The notes under the pieces are model-generated. The model did no database searches, was not told the origin of the DNA, and was given only the letters and a program-made list of their open reading frames with translations. Made by a program: the position numbers and the translations under genes. 46,755 nt of DNA from a virus, in the IMG/VR virus record IMGVR_UViG_3300005337_000025, positions 1 to 46,755 of that record; one strand, written 5' to 3'. Positions 1 to 6,725 of this stretch are shown here, in pieces; the first letter of the stretch is position 1, and every line of letters starts with the position of its first letter.

Positions 1-42
1 CCCCCCCGTCCTTGGGCATGGCGGGCATGGGTCAAAAAGATC

Positions 43-88
43 GGCACGGTCATTGCTTAGCGCAGCAGCAGGCACGGTCAATGCATAG
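43..88. repeat. Two imperfect 18-bp direct repeats
   Basis: Two copies of GGCACGGTCAWTGCWTAG lie at 43-60 and 71-88, with two mismatches and a 28-bp period. They sit just upstream of a strong promoter-like sequence, so they could be binding sites for a regulator. Function is inferred only. Confidence 0.5.
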
Positions 89-111
89 TAATTAAACCAG
101 TAAGTAAATAG

Positions 112-140
112 TTGACAGAGTTAGATTGTCTTGGTATAAA
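112..140 (+). promoter_or_regulatory. Sigma70-like promoter reading toward DUF932 gene (antisense)
   Basis: A perfect TTGACA at 112-117 is followed by a 17-bp spacer and TATAAA at 135-140. This is the best sigma70 match I found in the window. It would start RNA near base 147 and read into the 3' end of the oppositely oriented DUF932 gene. No plus-strand gene follows for 1.4 kb, so the product would be an antisense or non-coding RNA unless the promoter is repressed or unused. Confidence 0.55.
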
Positions 141-167
141 CCCGACCCTTTTTATAGGGTCGGGTTT
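138..167. terminator. 12-bp perfect inverted repeat (terminator or operator)
   Basis: The arms AAACCCGACCCT (138-149) and AGGGTCGGGTTT (156-167) are perfectly complementary around a 6-base loop. The repeat lies 27 bases past the stop of the minus-strand DUF932 gene, so it can serve as that gene's terminator, although it lacks a long U tract. It also overlaps the -10 and start point of the plus-strand promoter at 112-140, so an operator role is equally possible. Confidence 0.6.
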
Positions 168-193
168 GGATTTGACTTTCCTTGTTTGTTGTG

Positions 194-1270
194 TTAGTCC
201 GCCACGCTTTCCAGCAGGGCCCCCGCCCTCGCCTCGATATCGGTGCGCGCGTCAGTGTTGGCGATGCTGTGGGCAGCGTCGGTCATCCCCTGGACGAGGC
301 CCCAGACAGACCGGGGATTGTAGCCTCGGGGATCTTGTTCAGCGGCCTCGTATGCCTTGCTCGCAACGGGAGTCGTGAACCCGCGCGCACGCATCCACTC
401 GATCACCGATTTCTTATCTCGGCCGACTACCTTGGCTTTCGCCGCTCGCACCGTTGCCGCGATCTGACCCGTGCCAGCGTTGGCATACTGTGCCAATTGC
501 GGCACGGCGCTGGCGACGAATCGATGTGGGCCGCCGGAGGTATGGCGGATCGTGATTTGCTTGAAATCTTTCTGCCCCCAGATGATGCGATTATCACAGA
601 CGTAGTCGTACGTGAACGTCGCCAGGCCGAACGTTGCCGCGCCTACCTCAGAGTTCCACACATAGAACCCCCGGCGCAGAACTTCGCCATCCGCTTCGAT
701 GGCTTGTTCGTTGACCAGGAAGATGAACACGTCACGATCGCTCGCGTACAGAGTGGTGGCTCGCTTGGGGTCTCGAACAGAGTACGACGCGGCGGGCACC
801 TTCCAGGTATCCAGGTCGATGCGCTCGCGGACGGCGCTGACAACGTCGGCATCCCAGATCCGTCCGTACGTCGGAGACGTTACAGCGGACACCACGGTAC
901 TCCCGTTGCGATGGATCAGCAGCTTGGCGTCATTGGCCTCGTCTCCAGCCTCGTGCGTCTCCATTGACCACTGGAGAGGCCCGACGGCCAATTGCGCCGG
1001 AAGGGTCCGCAGATACCCCGCCGGGGCCTTAGCACGCTGGCACAGTTGGGAAAATGACCAGTGGTTGAGGGAGATCGGATCGCTCTGTCCGTCAGTGATG
1101 GCGATTCCGTTGTCGTCGTCCGCCGTCACCTGCATAGCGTCTAGCGCGACGTCGCGGACGGATGACTCCACCTTGCGCCGCGACACCTTCGCGTAGAGTT
1201 CATCAACCGTCAGGAAGCGCTGATCGTCCGGACGGCTGATCCACTGATTAGAAACCTTCATATCGTTCAT
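194..1270 (-). CDS. DUF932 domain-containing phage/plasmid-like protein
   Basis: A 358-residue protein of the DUF932 (phage/plasmid-like, TIGR03299-type) family. Family features visible are an N-terminal segment in which a small-molecule or DNA response region is followed by SLNHWSFSQLCQRAKAP, a central block containing SPTYGRIWDADVVSAV, and a C-terminal block with TFTYDYVCDNRIIWGQ. The biochemical role of the family is not settled; members are common in phages and plasmids. The start was set at the ATG at 1270 because GGGAGA lies about 10 bases upstream; the open frame extends further without a better site. The gene stands alone, divergent from the small-gene cluster that follows, and an inverted repeat lies after its stop. 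Confidence 0.85.
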   Translation of the reverse strand: MNDMKVSNQWISRPDDQRFLTVDELYAKVSRRKVESSVRDVALDAMQVTADDDNGIAITDGQSDPISLNHWSFSQLCQRAKAPAGYLRTLPAQLAVGPLQWSMETHEAGDEANDAKLLIHRNGSTVVSAVTSPTYGRIWDADVVSAVRERIDLDTWKVPAASYSVRDPKRATTLYASDRDVFIFLVNEQAIEADGEVLRRGFYVWNSEVGAATFGLATFTYDYVCDNRIIWGQKDFKQITIRHTSGGPHRFVASAVPQLAQYANAGTGQIAATVRAAKAKVVGRDKKSVIEWMRARGFTTPVASKAYEAAEQDPRGYNPRSVWGLVQGMTDAAHSIANTDARTDIEARAGALLESVAD

Positions 1271-1404
1271 TTTTGTTGTCTCCCTTTTACGTTGGCGGCG
1301 AAACCGGCGGAACCATTCCGCGAGTCGCGTCCGACGCCTAAATCTAGCTTCATGTTTTATGCCATCGATCCGCGGACGCACAAGTCCTGATTTTCCGCGG
1401 TCAC

Positions 1405-1418
1405 TGGAGAATTCTCCA
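1405..1418. promoter_or_regulatory. Perfect 14-bp palindrome TGGAGAATTCTCCA
   Basis: The two halves TGGAGAA and TTCTCCA are exact reverse complements. The palindrome lies just upstream of the weak minus-strand promoter candidate for the DUF932 gene, so it is a possible operator. Its core AATTCTCC recurs about ten more times in the window (see findings). Confidence 0.45.
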
Positions 1419-1502
1419 CATCGGCCAAGTACAAAACCGCCACACATTTCCGCCTCATGTGGCACTTTGGTTGGTGCGTTCTGCCTCACTCTTGCCATGC
1501 CC

Positions 1503-1525
1503 GCCGCGCAATCTCGCGGCTTTTT
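1503..1525 (+). terminator. Intrinsic terminator or leader attenuator
   Basis: GCCGCG (1503-1508), a 6-base loop and CGCGGC (1515-1520) form a GC-only 6-bp stem followed directly by TTTTT (1521-1525). It would stop plus-strand transcripts about 50 bases before the first gene of the small-gene cluster. It can insulate that cluster from the antisense transcript predicted from the promoter at 112-140, or attenuate a leader. Confidence 0.6.
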
Positions 1526-1575
1526 CGATGGCACACAACATGCTGTGTTGTCTAAGCGAAAGGGAGGCCAAGACG

Positions 1576-1968
1576 ATGCAAGCAATAATTACGACATACA
1601 TTTCGCCGCTCCAGGATGGCAGCGCGCAGATCCGCGCCAGATGCGACGCGCGCACCATCTACGTTGCCTATGACGAGAGGGGAAGCGTGGAAGGCAATCA
1701 CGTTGCCGCCGCGCGTGCGCTCGCCGAGGCTATCGGGTGGGTTCCGCCTTATTACGGGCCCATGGTCTCCGGCACCGAACCGGACGCGTCCGGGCACGTC
1801 ATGTGCCATGTCTTCGCGGAACGGCCGCGAGTCGTCATGTCGTCCGAAAACCTCATGGAGCGCGCGCGCTACCTACTCAATCGGGTGGCACTGGGCAATG
1901 CCATCGACGTGACCGACCTGGAACGGTGGCTCGCCGACGAACGGCATGCGCGGGGGGTTACGCCGTGA
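1576..1968 (+). CDS. Hypothetical protein, 130 aa
   Basis: I do not recognise this 130-residue protein. It starts MQAIITTYIS, is soluble, mildly acidic, and has no signal peptide or obvious catalytic motif. The middle contains a helix-rich stretch (residues about 40-55) and a C-terminal helix ending near residue 125. The start at 1576 was chosen because AAAGGGAGG stands 9 bases upstream; an upstream in-frame extension to 1459 overlaps the terminator and is unlikely. It is the first gene of the plus-strand cluster and its stop overlaps the GTG start of the next gene (GTGA), so both are probably translated together. Small phage proteins annotated in similar positions are often involved in DNA modification interference or host takeover, but nothing here shows that. 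Confidence 0.75.
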   Translation: MQAIITTYISPLQDGSAQIRARCDARTIYVAYDERGSVEGNHVAAARALAEAIGWVPPYYGPMVSGTEPDASGHVMCHVFAERPRVVMSSENLMERARYLLNRVALGNAIDVTDLERWLADERHARGVTP

Positions 1969-2465
1969 AAATTCTCCCACGTCGCACGTCCAGGGGCGTA
2001 GAGATCGGCCCCCCAAACACGTCATTCGGGCGTTCGCTTGTGCTCGTAAACCCGACCGATCGTGACTGGACGCGTCACCGATTTGTCCTGTCATTTGGCG
2101 CATGTGGCGCCACTCACCTAATGGTGTGGTCGAATGACCTGGGCGCCGCTCTAGAAACCGCCGCGGAATGGCTGGCCAAGTACGCTCCCGGTCATGTCAT
2201 GGCCGAATGGAGTGACGAGCACAGGGAGTTAATTTCCGAAGTGTGCGAGGGGAAAGGAATCGCGTTTCCTGAGGGGTTCGAGACACTTGACGACGACGCC
2301 AAATGGGCAATCACTGACGAGGCGGAGGCGGATTTGACCCGCACGGAATCCGGTCTTTTGACGTCTTACGAGTGGGGTATTTCGCTGGAAGATCCCACGC
2401 GGGCGGAGCTAGACGCGTTTCTGTATCCGCCTGGAATCGACTGGACGGCAGAGCGCGCGGCTTAG
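1965..2465 (+). CDS. Hypothetical acidic protein, 166 aa
   Basis: A 166-residue acidic protein with no family I can name. It starts at a GTG that overlaps the preceding TGA (GTGA junction), with a GGGGGG stretch as ribosome binding site; upstream in-frame extensions would run through the previous gene. Visible features are a beta-rich N-terminal third and a C-terminal region dense in Asp and Glu (DDDAK, DEAEAD), which is compatible with a nucleic-acid mimic or simply a small soluble protein. It is the second gene in a coupled pair. Confidence 0.65.
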   Translation: MKILPRRTSRGVEIGPPNTSFGRSLVLVNPTDRDWTRHRFVLSFGACGATHLMVWSNDLGAALETAAEWLAKYAPGHVMAEWSDEHRELISEVCEGKGIAFPEGFETLDDDAKWAITDEAEADLTRTESGLLTSYEWGISLEDPTRAELDAFLYPPGIDWTAERAA

Positions 2466-2553
2466 GTCGAAACCTCAGGGGGCCGACCATGCCCCCAAGG
2501 GTCTGCCGGTAAAGTGCCGGCACTGAAGAGACCAGCGCAACGGGAGACCACCT

Positions 2554-2793
2554 ATGAACACACTCGCTCTGATTTCGCTTTTGCTGGCCACCCATGGCCA
2601 GACCGCTACAACCGTCCAGGCGCCCACTGAAGGCGTCGCCACGGTCACGTCTGAAAGCCTGGACGACGTCACGACCGTCACCAGCGGCGGTAGCGTCACC
2701 TACCGCGTCGACGCGGCGGGCAACGTTCGCGCCTATCACCTGGACGGATCGATCACGTGCCTCGATTCCGATGGCAGGGAATGGACGCTGTGA
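2554..2793 (+). CDS. Small exported protein, 79 aa
   Basis: A 79-residue protein with a probable signal peptide: MNTLALISLLLATHGQTAT, with a likely cleavage in the Ala/Gly/Gln segment at about residue 17-20. The remainder is Thr/Val-rich and beta-like, and ends in a single Cys. GGGAG lies just upstream of the ATG. The stop overlaps the GTG start of the following gene. An exported small phage protein outside the lysis genes may act at the cell envelope, for example in superinfection exclusion; this is inference. Confidence 0.6.
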   Translation: MNTLALISLLLATHGQTATTVQAPTEGVATVTSESLDDVTTVTSGGSVTYRVDAAGNVRAYHLDGSITCLDSDGREWTL

Positions 2794-3095
2794 ACCCGTC
2801 CGAACGTCTCCGCCTGTATGGCGCCCTTCTCCGGGAGGGGATGGCCGTAGTCGCTGGCGAGGCTGGCGAGACACCTACGGCGCTTCGCTGGCTGGCTGCT
2901 GTGCAGCTTGCCCTTCATCAACCGGACGATTCGCGCCCGATCGCCATGCCCGCCGGGTCGGTCGGCGGGGTTGTCGCGAGACAATGCCCCGGATGTGGTA
3001 GCAACACGATCCGCAGGTCAACTCAATCCGGGGCGCTTCCTTGGCTATGCGCCAATTGCGAGGACTACCGCCCTGACATCATCAACGCCAGCTAA
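2790..3095 (+). CDS. Small zinc-ribbon-like protein, 101 aa
   Basis: A 101-residue protein with a helical N-terminal half and a C-terminal zinc ribbon: CPGCG at about residues 71-75 and CANC at about 91-94. Such a ribbon can bind nucleic acid or protein. I placed the start at the GTG at 2790, which overlaps the previous stop (GTGA) and has CAGGGA at a suitable distance; an ATG at 2781 is in frame but too close to that site. No precise family is recognised. Confidence 0.65.
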   Translation: MNPSERLRLYGALLREGMAVVAGEAGETPTALRWLAAVQLALHQPDDSRPIAMPAGSVGGVVARQCPGCGSNTIRRSTQSGALPWLCANCEDYRPDIINAS

Positions 3096-3115
3096 CAAGG
3101 AAAGGACACACCAAC

Positions 3116-3415
3116 ATGCGTCGCATCGCTTTCTTTCTCGCGCCCGTTCTGTTTCTCGCCGGATGTGGCGGGGGGGTAACAATCGGAGAGAACGTGATCA
3201 CGGGGTCCGGTGGCAACTGCCTGGACGATGGGATCGTCATCACTCAGGCTCTATCGTGCGCTGACTGGCCGTCTCCGTCGGTCGTGTCGTGCCGCGGTCA
3301 TATCTCAGGCGACGATCACGTGTCCGCCGTCACCGCGTGCTCCGGGTACTGGTCCGCGTCGCTGTCAGATACCGCGCCGTCTGTGGTCACGTGCGTCGCG
3401 CGGTGCCCGAAATAA
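3116..3415 (+). CDS. Small cysteine-rich lipoprotein, 99 aa
   Basis: A 99-residue predicted lipoprotein. The N-terminus has two Arg, a hydrophobic core and the lipobox LAGC, so Cys17 should be lipidated and the mature part anchored in the envelope. The mature part carries six further Cys, suggesting disulfides and a periplasmic or surface location. A strong AAGGAAAGG site precedes the ATG. Phage-encoded small lipoproteins are known in superinfection exclusion and lysogenic conversion, and lipoproteins also serve as outer spanins. This one is far from the lysozyme gene and not in its operon, so exclusion is the more natural guess, without direct proof. Confidence 0.7.
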   Translation: MRRIAFFLAPVLFLAGCGGGVTIGENVITGSGGNCLDDGIVITQALSCADWPSPSVVSCRGHISGDDHVSAVTACSGYWSASLSDTAPSVVTCVARCPK

Positions 3416-3447
3416 CCATTCACCTGTCGACAGAGGAGAATTGCCAC

Positions 3448-3696
3448 ATGCCAGACATTTGCAATGGTCGCGTTACGTGCCTGCTGCACAGGGATAACCC
3501 TGGACTGGTGGGAGTCGAACCGTGCCCTGGCATGTGCGACGAGTGCCCGGCCGCATACGCGATCGAGATCAATTCGCGCGCGTTCTGTTGGTACCATCTT
3601 GCCGTCTTTGCCGGCGGACTGTGCTCTCCGCCCGTTGGTCGACTGTTGACCGACGTTAATCGAGCACGCCAACAAAGGGAGACACACGCACCATGA
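3448..3696 (+). CDS. Cysteine-rich small protein, 82 aa
   Basis: An 82-residue protein with Cys clustered in the first 60 residues (two early Cys, then CPGMCDEC, then FCWYH). The pattern CxxxCxxC...CxxH suggests one or two structural zinc sites. There is no signal peptide, so the Cys are more likely metal ligands than disulfides. GAGGAGAA precedes the ATG at 3448; the longer in-frame extension lacks a site. The stop overlaps the next start (ATGA). Function unknown. Confidence 0.65.
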   Translation: MPDICNGRVTCLLHRDNPGLVGVEPCPGMCDECPAAYAIEINSRAFCWYHLAVFAGGLCSPPVGRLLTDVNRARQQRETHAP

Positions 3697-3926
3697 GCAC
3701 CGATCAACAAAAACACCTGTACAATGCCGTGGCAAACGCCGTGTCCGGCGGCGCCCGAATCCAGCGCGCCGACGACGCACTGGCAGTTACGCGCATCATT
3801 TACGCTATGCTCGTGGAATTCCCCGAGTCCGAGCACGTGTTGATGATTCTCAATTCGCGCGTGGCTGCCGCGCTAGGTGTCACTGCGAATCTTCCGCCGT
3901 CTCCCCTTAGCGTGGATCGGACATGA
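3693..3926 (+). CDS. Hypothetical protein, 77 aa
   Basis: A 77-residue, mostly helical soluble protein (first 50 residues helical, ending in a Pro-rich tail). It is joined to its neighbours by ATGA overlaps on both sides, and AAAGGGAGA is upstream. No family recognised. It belongs to the coupled cluster of small plus-strand genes. Confidence 0.65.
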   Translation: MSTDQQKHLYNAVANAVSGGARIQRADDALAVTRIIYAMLVEFPESEHVLMILNSRVAAALGVTANLPPSPLSVDRT

Positions 3927-4234
3927 ACTCTCTGTCTAACTCCATCTCACGTCTGCGCGCCGACGCGAAGAAAGAGGCCCGCGCGGAACTGCTGCGCGAC
4001 GCCCTAGCATTTCTCGACAGACGCTCTCGCCCGTCCAGCTTCTGGCGCCCATGGTTCCGCTCCGAGCCATCGAAGCGCAAGCGGCGCAAACCACCGATCC
4101 AGTTGTGTCCGGTTCCGCGCTGCAAAAATCGCGCGGCTCCCGTCTTTGGCATGGTGTGCGCCGCGCACAAGGGCCTCCCGAAGTCTAAGATCCGCAAGTA
4201 CCGCGAGGCACGCCGTGCGAAAAAGGTCGCCTGA
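3923..4234 (+). CDS. Basic protein with CxxxxxC...CxxH motif, 103 aa
   Basis: A 103-residue strongly basic protein. The N-terminal half is an amphipathic helix region; the middle is Arg/Lys rich (KRKRRK). The C-terminal part has CPVPRCKN, then CAAHKG, followed by a basic tail. This Cys/His pattern is shared with the protein at 41863-42114, so the two may be distant relatives with a small zinc-binding fold. The charge suggests nucleic-acid binding. It starts at an ATGA junction with the previous gene. Confidence 0.65.
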   Translation: MNSLSNSISRLRADAKKEARAELLRDALAFLDRRSRPSSFWRPWFRSEPSKRKRRKPPIQLCPVPRCKNRAAPVFGMVCAAHKGLPKSKIRKYREARRAKKVA

Positions 4235-4463
4235 CTCCTGGCTCCCGATACATCGCGACGTTGCCTACCGGGCGCGAGATATCATCCGCTGCGGTAAGTT
4301 CGTCCGGAGCCGCCATCGTCCGTGCTGGCGCGCCGACGGGCATTCCGGTCCGTGCTGCGGTGACTATCTGGTCTCGCGTCGCCTGGATCAGGAGTTCGCG
4401 ATATCCATGTTTCACGGGCGCTGGCACCACTGGCGCAAGGTGCGCCGTCCACACCTGAACTAG
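4215..4463 (+). CDS. Small basic protein, 82 aa
   Basis: An 82-residue basic protein rich in Arg, His and Trp with four Cys, two of them adjacent (CCG). The GTG at 4215 was chosen because GCGAGGC lies in front; it overlaps the end of the preceding gene by 20 bases. Features resemble tiny phage DNA-associated proteins, but no family is recognised. It is the last gene of the plus-strand cluster and its TAG interlocks with the TAG of the convergent lysozyme gene. Confidence 0.55.
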   Translation: MRKRSPDSWLPIHRDVAYRARDIIRCGKFVRSRHRPCWRADGHSGPCCGDYLVSRRLDQEFAISMFHGRWHHWRKVRRPHLN

Positions 4464-5071
4464 GCGCCTGACTTCGCAAGAGTGGCCGCCTCGCGAAACC
4501 AACTCGCGTGGTGGCCATTCGTCTCTTTGCGGGCCGTCAGAATATGACACTCAAGCGCCGCCATAACAAAGTTGGGAGGAGTCGCCCGCAGCGCGCGGCA
4601 CAGACGCGTGTACCCAGCGAGACCGCCGGGTCCCAGTGCGTACTCCATGCCCGCAAGCGCTCTGATCGCCGGCACCGGGAACCCCATGGCGCCAGGAATG
4701 ATACGCAGGAGGGACGGCAAGAATTCTCCAATCATGTCACGCCTGCATTGCGCTATCCCGAAGTCCTCCGTCAGCAACGGAGACGTCGGAATCATGTATG
4801 CCTCCGCCCGCATCCCGGACGGGAGCATTGAAACGCGCTTCCACTCCGCCATCAATTCCTCATACGTGGCGAGTTCGCGCGTGACACTGGAGTAAAAGCC
4901 ACCAAGATCGAGGCATTCACGCGCCGAGTTGACCTTGTTTCCAACCCCGCACGTCATGAAACCTTTGCCGTCGCGATACAGGTTCCTCTTGTTTCCCTCT
5001 CGATCCACGCTGTCAGACACCACCGCGTTGATGGTGTCTTCTGGCCAGGCTGGTTGGTTCGAGGCTGTCAA
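4460..5071 (-). CDS. Endolysin, GH24-type muramidase (lysozyme-like)
   Basis: Likely the cell-wall hydrolase for lysis. The N-terminal part fits the glycoside hydrolase family 24 signature: catalytic Glu25 in DREG, then YRDGKGFMTCGVGN, matching the E-x(n)-Y-x-D-x-x-G-x-x-T-x-G-x-G pattern of phage T4/P22-type lysozymes. The remaining 150 residues are helical with a GMEYALGPGGL turn, as expected for the lysozyme C-lobe. The full frame (203 residues) begins at a TTG without a clear ribosome site; GTG codons at 5023 or 5020, placing the catalytic Glu near residue 8-9, are alternatives close to the T4 arrangement. It is the last gene of the late strand, following an HExxE protein and a membrane protein, as expected for a lysis module. 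Confidence 0.7.
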   Translation of the reverse strand: MTASNQPAWPEDTINAVVSDSVDREGNKRNLYRDGKGFMTCGVGNKVNSARECLDLGGFYSSVTRELATYEELMAEWKRVSMLPSGMRAEAYMIPTSPLLTEDFGIAQCRRDMIGEFLPSLLRIIPGAMGFPVPAIRALAGMEYALGPGGLAGYTRLCRALRATPPNFVMAALECHILTARKETNGHHASWFREAATLAKSGA

Positions 5072-5089
5072 TTCGCGCGCGCTCTGTTG

Positions 5090-5776
5090 TTACAGCCTGA
5101 TTCCGCGTCGGTACGTTCGGCTGCTTGAGTTGAGCACCTTTCGTGCCCTATTCAGGAGCGTCACGCCATCGGACTTGGCCCACACATCGTGTGTACTTCC
5201 GTCCTTATCGCGGACGATCATGTATCCGTTCGGCGCCAGCTGCAGCGGACCCGGCGCGGTTCCGCACCAGTCCACGCGCTCCTTCGAGTCGGCGCGGAAC
5301 CAGTTGGGGAACGCGAAATTCGAAACGTACTCCGGCTCCGGAAGCTTCTGCCCGAATGACGTTATCTCGATGGGGTACGTATCACCCTCCACAGGGTCAC
5401 ACGCTTCCTTTGCCACGCTCCGTCCGTCAGGCATCGGAACCCACAGATTGCACTGTGGATCAACCGCCATTTCGATGCACTCGTGCGAAAGGATCGCCGT
5501 GGTGTCACTCCGCGCCAGAACCGTGCCTCTCGGTACGCCAACGAACTCATGGTACCCGGCGGCGCCATCAACGTCCAACGTGTCGGCAACGGTCATGATT
5601 CGCGCGATGTCTGCCGCGACTGGCAGATCGTGGGGCGTAGAAAAGAACATGACGGGCATGTAGCCGCCCCAAAGCGGGGCGACGTCGCGACGCATCTGCA
5701 AGTCAACCGCCAGGCACGCGCGGTCAAGCTTCGCGTCGTCCAGCGACGACTGATTCAGGACGGCTACAAATGGCAT
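5090..5776 (-). CDS. HExxE metallopeptidase-like virion or lysis protein, 228 aa
   Basis: A 228-residue protein with a zinc-protease-like helix: LSHECIEMAVDP at residues about 96-107, in which His98, Glu99 and Glu102 form an HExxE motif. The preceding AADIARIMTVADTLDVDGAAGYHEF segment and the following DPVEGDTYPIEITSFG strand resemble a small group of phage and bacterial proteins I know only as hypothetical. Whether it is catalytic is not shown; HExxE occurs in some peptidases, but a third ligand cannot be assigned. AAGGGG precedes the ATG. It lies between a membrane protein and the lysozyme, which hints at a cell-wall or virion-associated role. Confidence 0.6.
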   Translation of the reverse strand: MPFVAVLNQSSLDDAKLDRACLAVDLQMRRDVAPLWGGYMPVMFFSTPHDLPVAADIARIMTVADTLDVDGAAGYHEFVGVPRGTVLARSDTTAILSHECIEMAVDPQCNLWVPMPDGRSVAKEACDPVEGDTYPIEITSFGQKLPEPEYVSNFAFPNWFRADSKERVDWCGTAPGPLQLAPNGYMIVRDKDGSTHDVWAKSDGVTLLNRARKVLNSSSRTYRRGIRL

Positions 5777-5788
5777 GCGCCGTGCCCC

Positions 5789-6661
5789 TTACAGAGTCCC
5801 GGCGCAGCCAGCGTCGGCGGCAAAAAACACGTTGGTCGCCACCCGTGGGAGATCCGTCGACACGCCGTGCAGGACGCCACTGCCGGTGAAATCGTAGCTA
5901 CTGGGGAAGGTACGAACCACGGCCGCTACCGTCTTCTTCCCGGTCAGGTACTCCAGCGCCCGATCGTGCATCAGCTGAATTCGATCCCCGGTGTCCTTGT
6001 CCATGCTCGCCCTGGCCTCCAGTTGCAACGACGTCCGCGAAAGAACCTCGGCAACGGCACACTGGACCGCCGCCAGACCGTCGTTGCCCGCGCGCACCGC
6101 GACGGCAGCGAGGGCCGCGTGCCAGTCGCCAGTGGTGATCAGCGCAGATGCCACGTCGTCAACCAGGTGGGCCGCCAGGTCGTGGATCGCCGGGGCACCG
6201 CAATCCACTGCCACCTGCCCTGCCTCCGTCGAGATCGGCCCCGGCGGCGTACTGCCGGTCGTCTTGCAGCCGGCGACGGTTCCCAGGAAGACGAGACACA
6301 GCAGCAGCCCCAGGCCGCGAGCGAAGGCGAACACGCCAGCCCATGCGACCACGCCCCCGGGTCCACGCAGCGACGTCGTCACGTCGTTCGCCGTCCGCAG
6401 CGCGTCCTTGACCGCCACCACGGCCTCGTCCGTCTTCACCGACACCAGGGCCTTCGCCTGTCCCTCCCGCAGCGTGTACAGAGCAACCAGCGTCGCCATC
6501 AGGTTCAACGTCTTGCCGAACGTCCCGGGAATCGGCTGGATCGCTCCGCTGACCACGCCTCCCTGGTACGCCAGCGCGAGCGCGACGAGCGCCTTGAACG
6601 GAGTTCGCAGCCGCGCAGTGATCAGGTCGATTCCATCCATGATTGCCCGCAACGTGTTCAT
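5789..6661 (-). CDS. Membrane protein with internal lipobox-like sequence, 290 aa
   Basis: A 290-residue protein with hydrophobic segments at about 23-42, 52-64 and 102-132. The last one ends LVFLGTVAGC, which resembles a lipobox but sits far inside the chain. The N-terminal 100 residues have the size and layout of a holin-like domain; the C-terminal 155 residues are helical, soluble and Ala-rich. In the lysis cluster this could be a holin, or a fused holin and spanin-like protein, but no family match is certain. A strong AAGGAGAAGG site sets the ATG. Confidence 0.55.
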   Translation of the reverse strand: MNTLRAIMDGIDLITARLRTPFKALVALALAYQGGVVSGAIQPIPGTFGKTLNLMATLVALYTLREGQAKALVSVKTDEAVVAVKDALRTANDVTTSLRGPGGVVAWAGVFAFARGLGLLLCLVFLGTVAGCKTTGSTPPGPISTEAGQVAVDCGAPAIHDLAAHLVDDVASALITTGDWHAALAAVAVRAGNDGLAAVQCAVAEVLSRTSLQLEARASMDKDTGDRIQLMHDRALEYLTGKKTVAAVVRTFPSSYDFTGSGVLHGVSTDLPRVATNVFFAADAGCAGTL

Positions 6662-6725
6662 TCACCTTCTCCTTTGAATTTTGGTTACCGAGGAGAGTCA
6701 ATTGTCCGCTAGCGCGGACGCACTG
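6662..6725. other. Short gap with 6-bp stem-loop
   Basis: The gap between the gp88-like gene and the membrane protein gene contains GTCCGC-TAGC-GCGGAC (6704-6719), a small perfect hairpin after the gp88-like stop on the minus strand. There is no U tract, so it is at best a weak terminator or RNA-processing/stability element. The ribosome site of the downstream gene also lies here. Confidence 0.4.

Larger units (their letters stand above)
1271..1575. promoter_or_regulatory. Divergent intergenic control region
   Basis: This 305-base gap separates the minus-strand DUF932 gene from the plus-strand small-gene cluster. It holds a weak minus-strand promoter candidate (TTGTGC at 1383-1378, 16-bp spacer, CATAAA at 1361-1356), a 14-bp perfect palindrome at 1405-1418, an intrinsic terminator on the plus strand at 1503-1525, and a short 6-bp stem at 1535-1551. 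No convincing protein-coding frame is seen. The arrangement suggests separate control of the two directions. Confidence 0.45.

Noticed and set aside
5483-6712. 409-codon plus-strand open frame across the lysis region
   Set aside because: It is antisense to two well-supported minus-strand genes (HExxE and membrane protein), is Arg/Gln/Pro rich as expected for a shadow of GC-rich coding DNA, and has no ribosome site.
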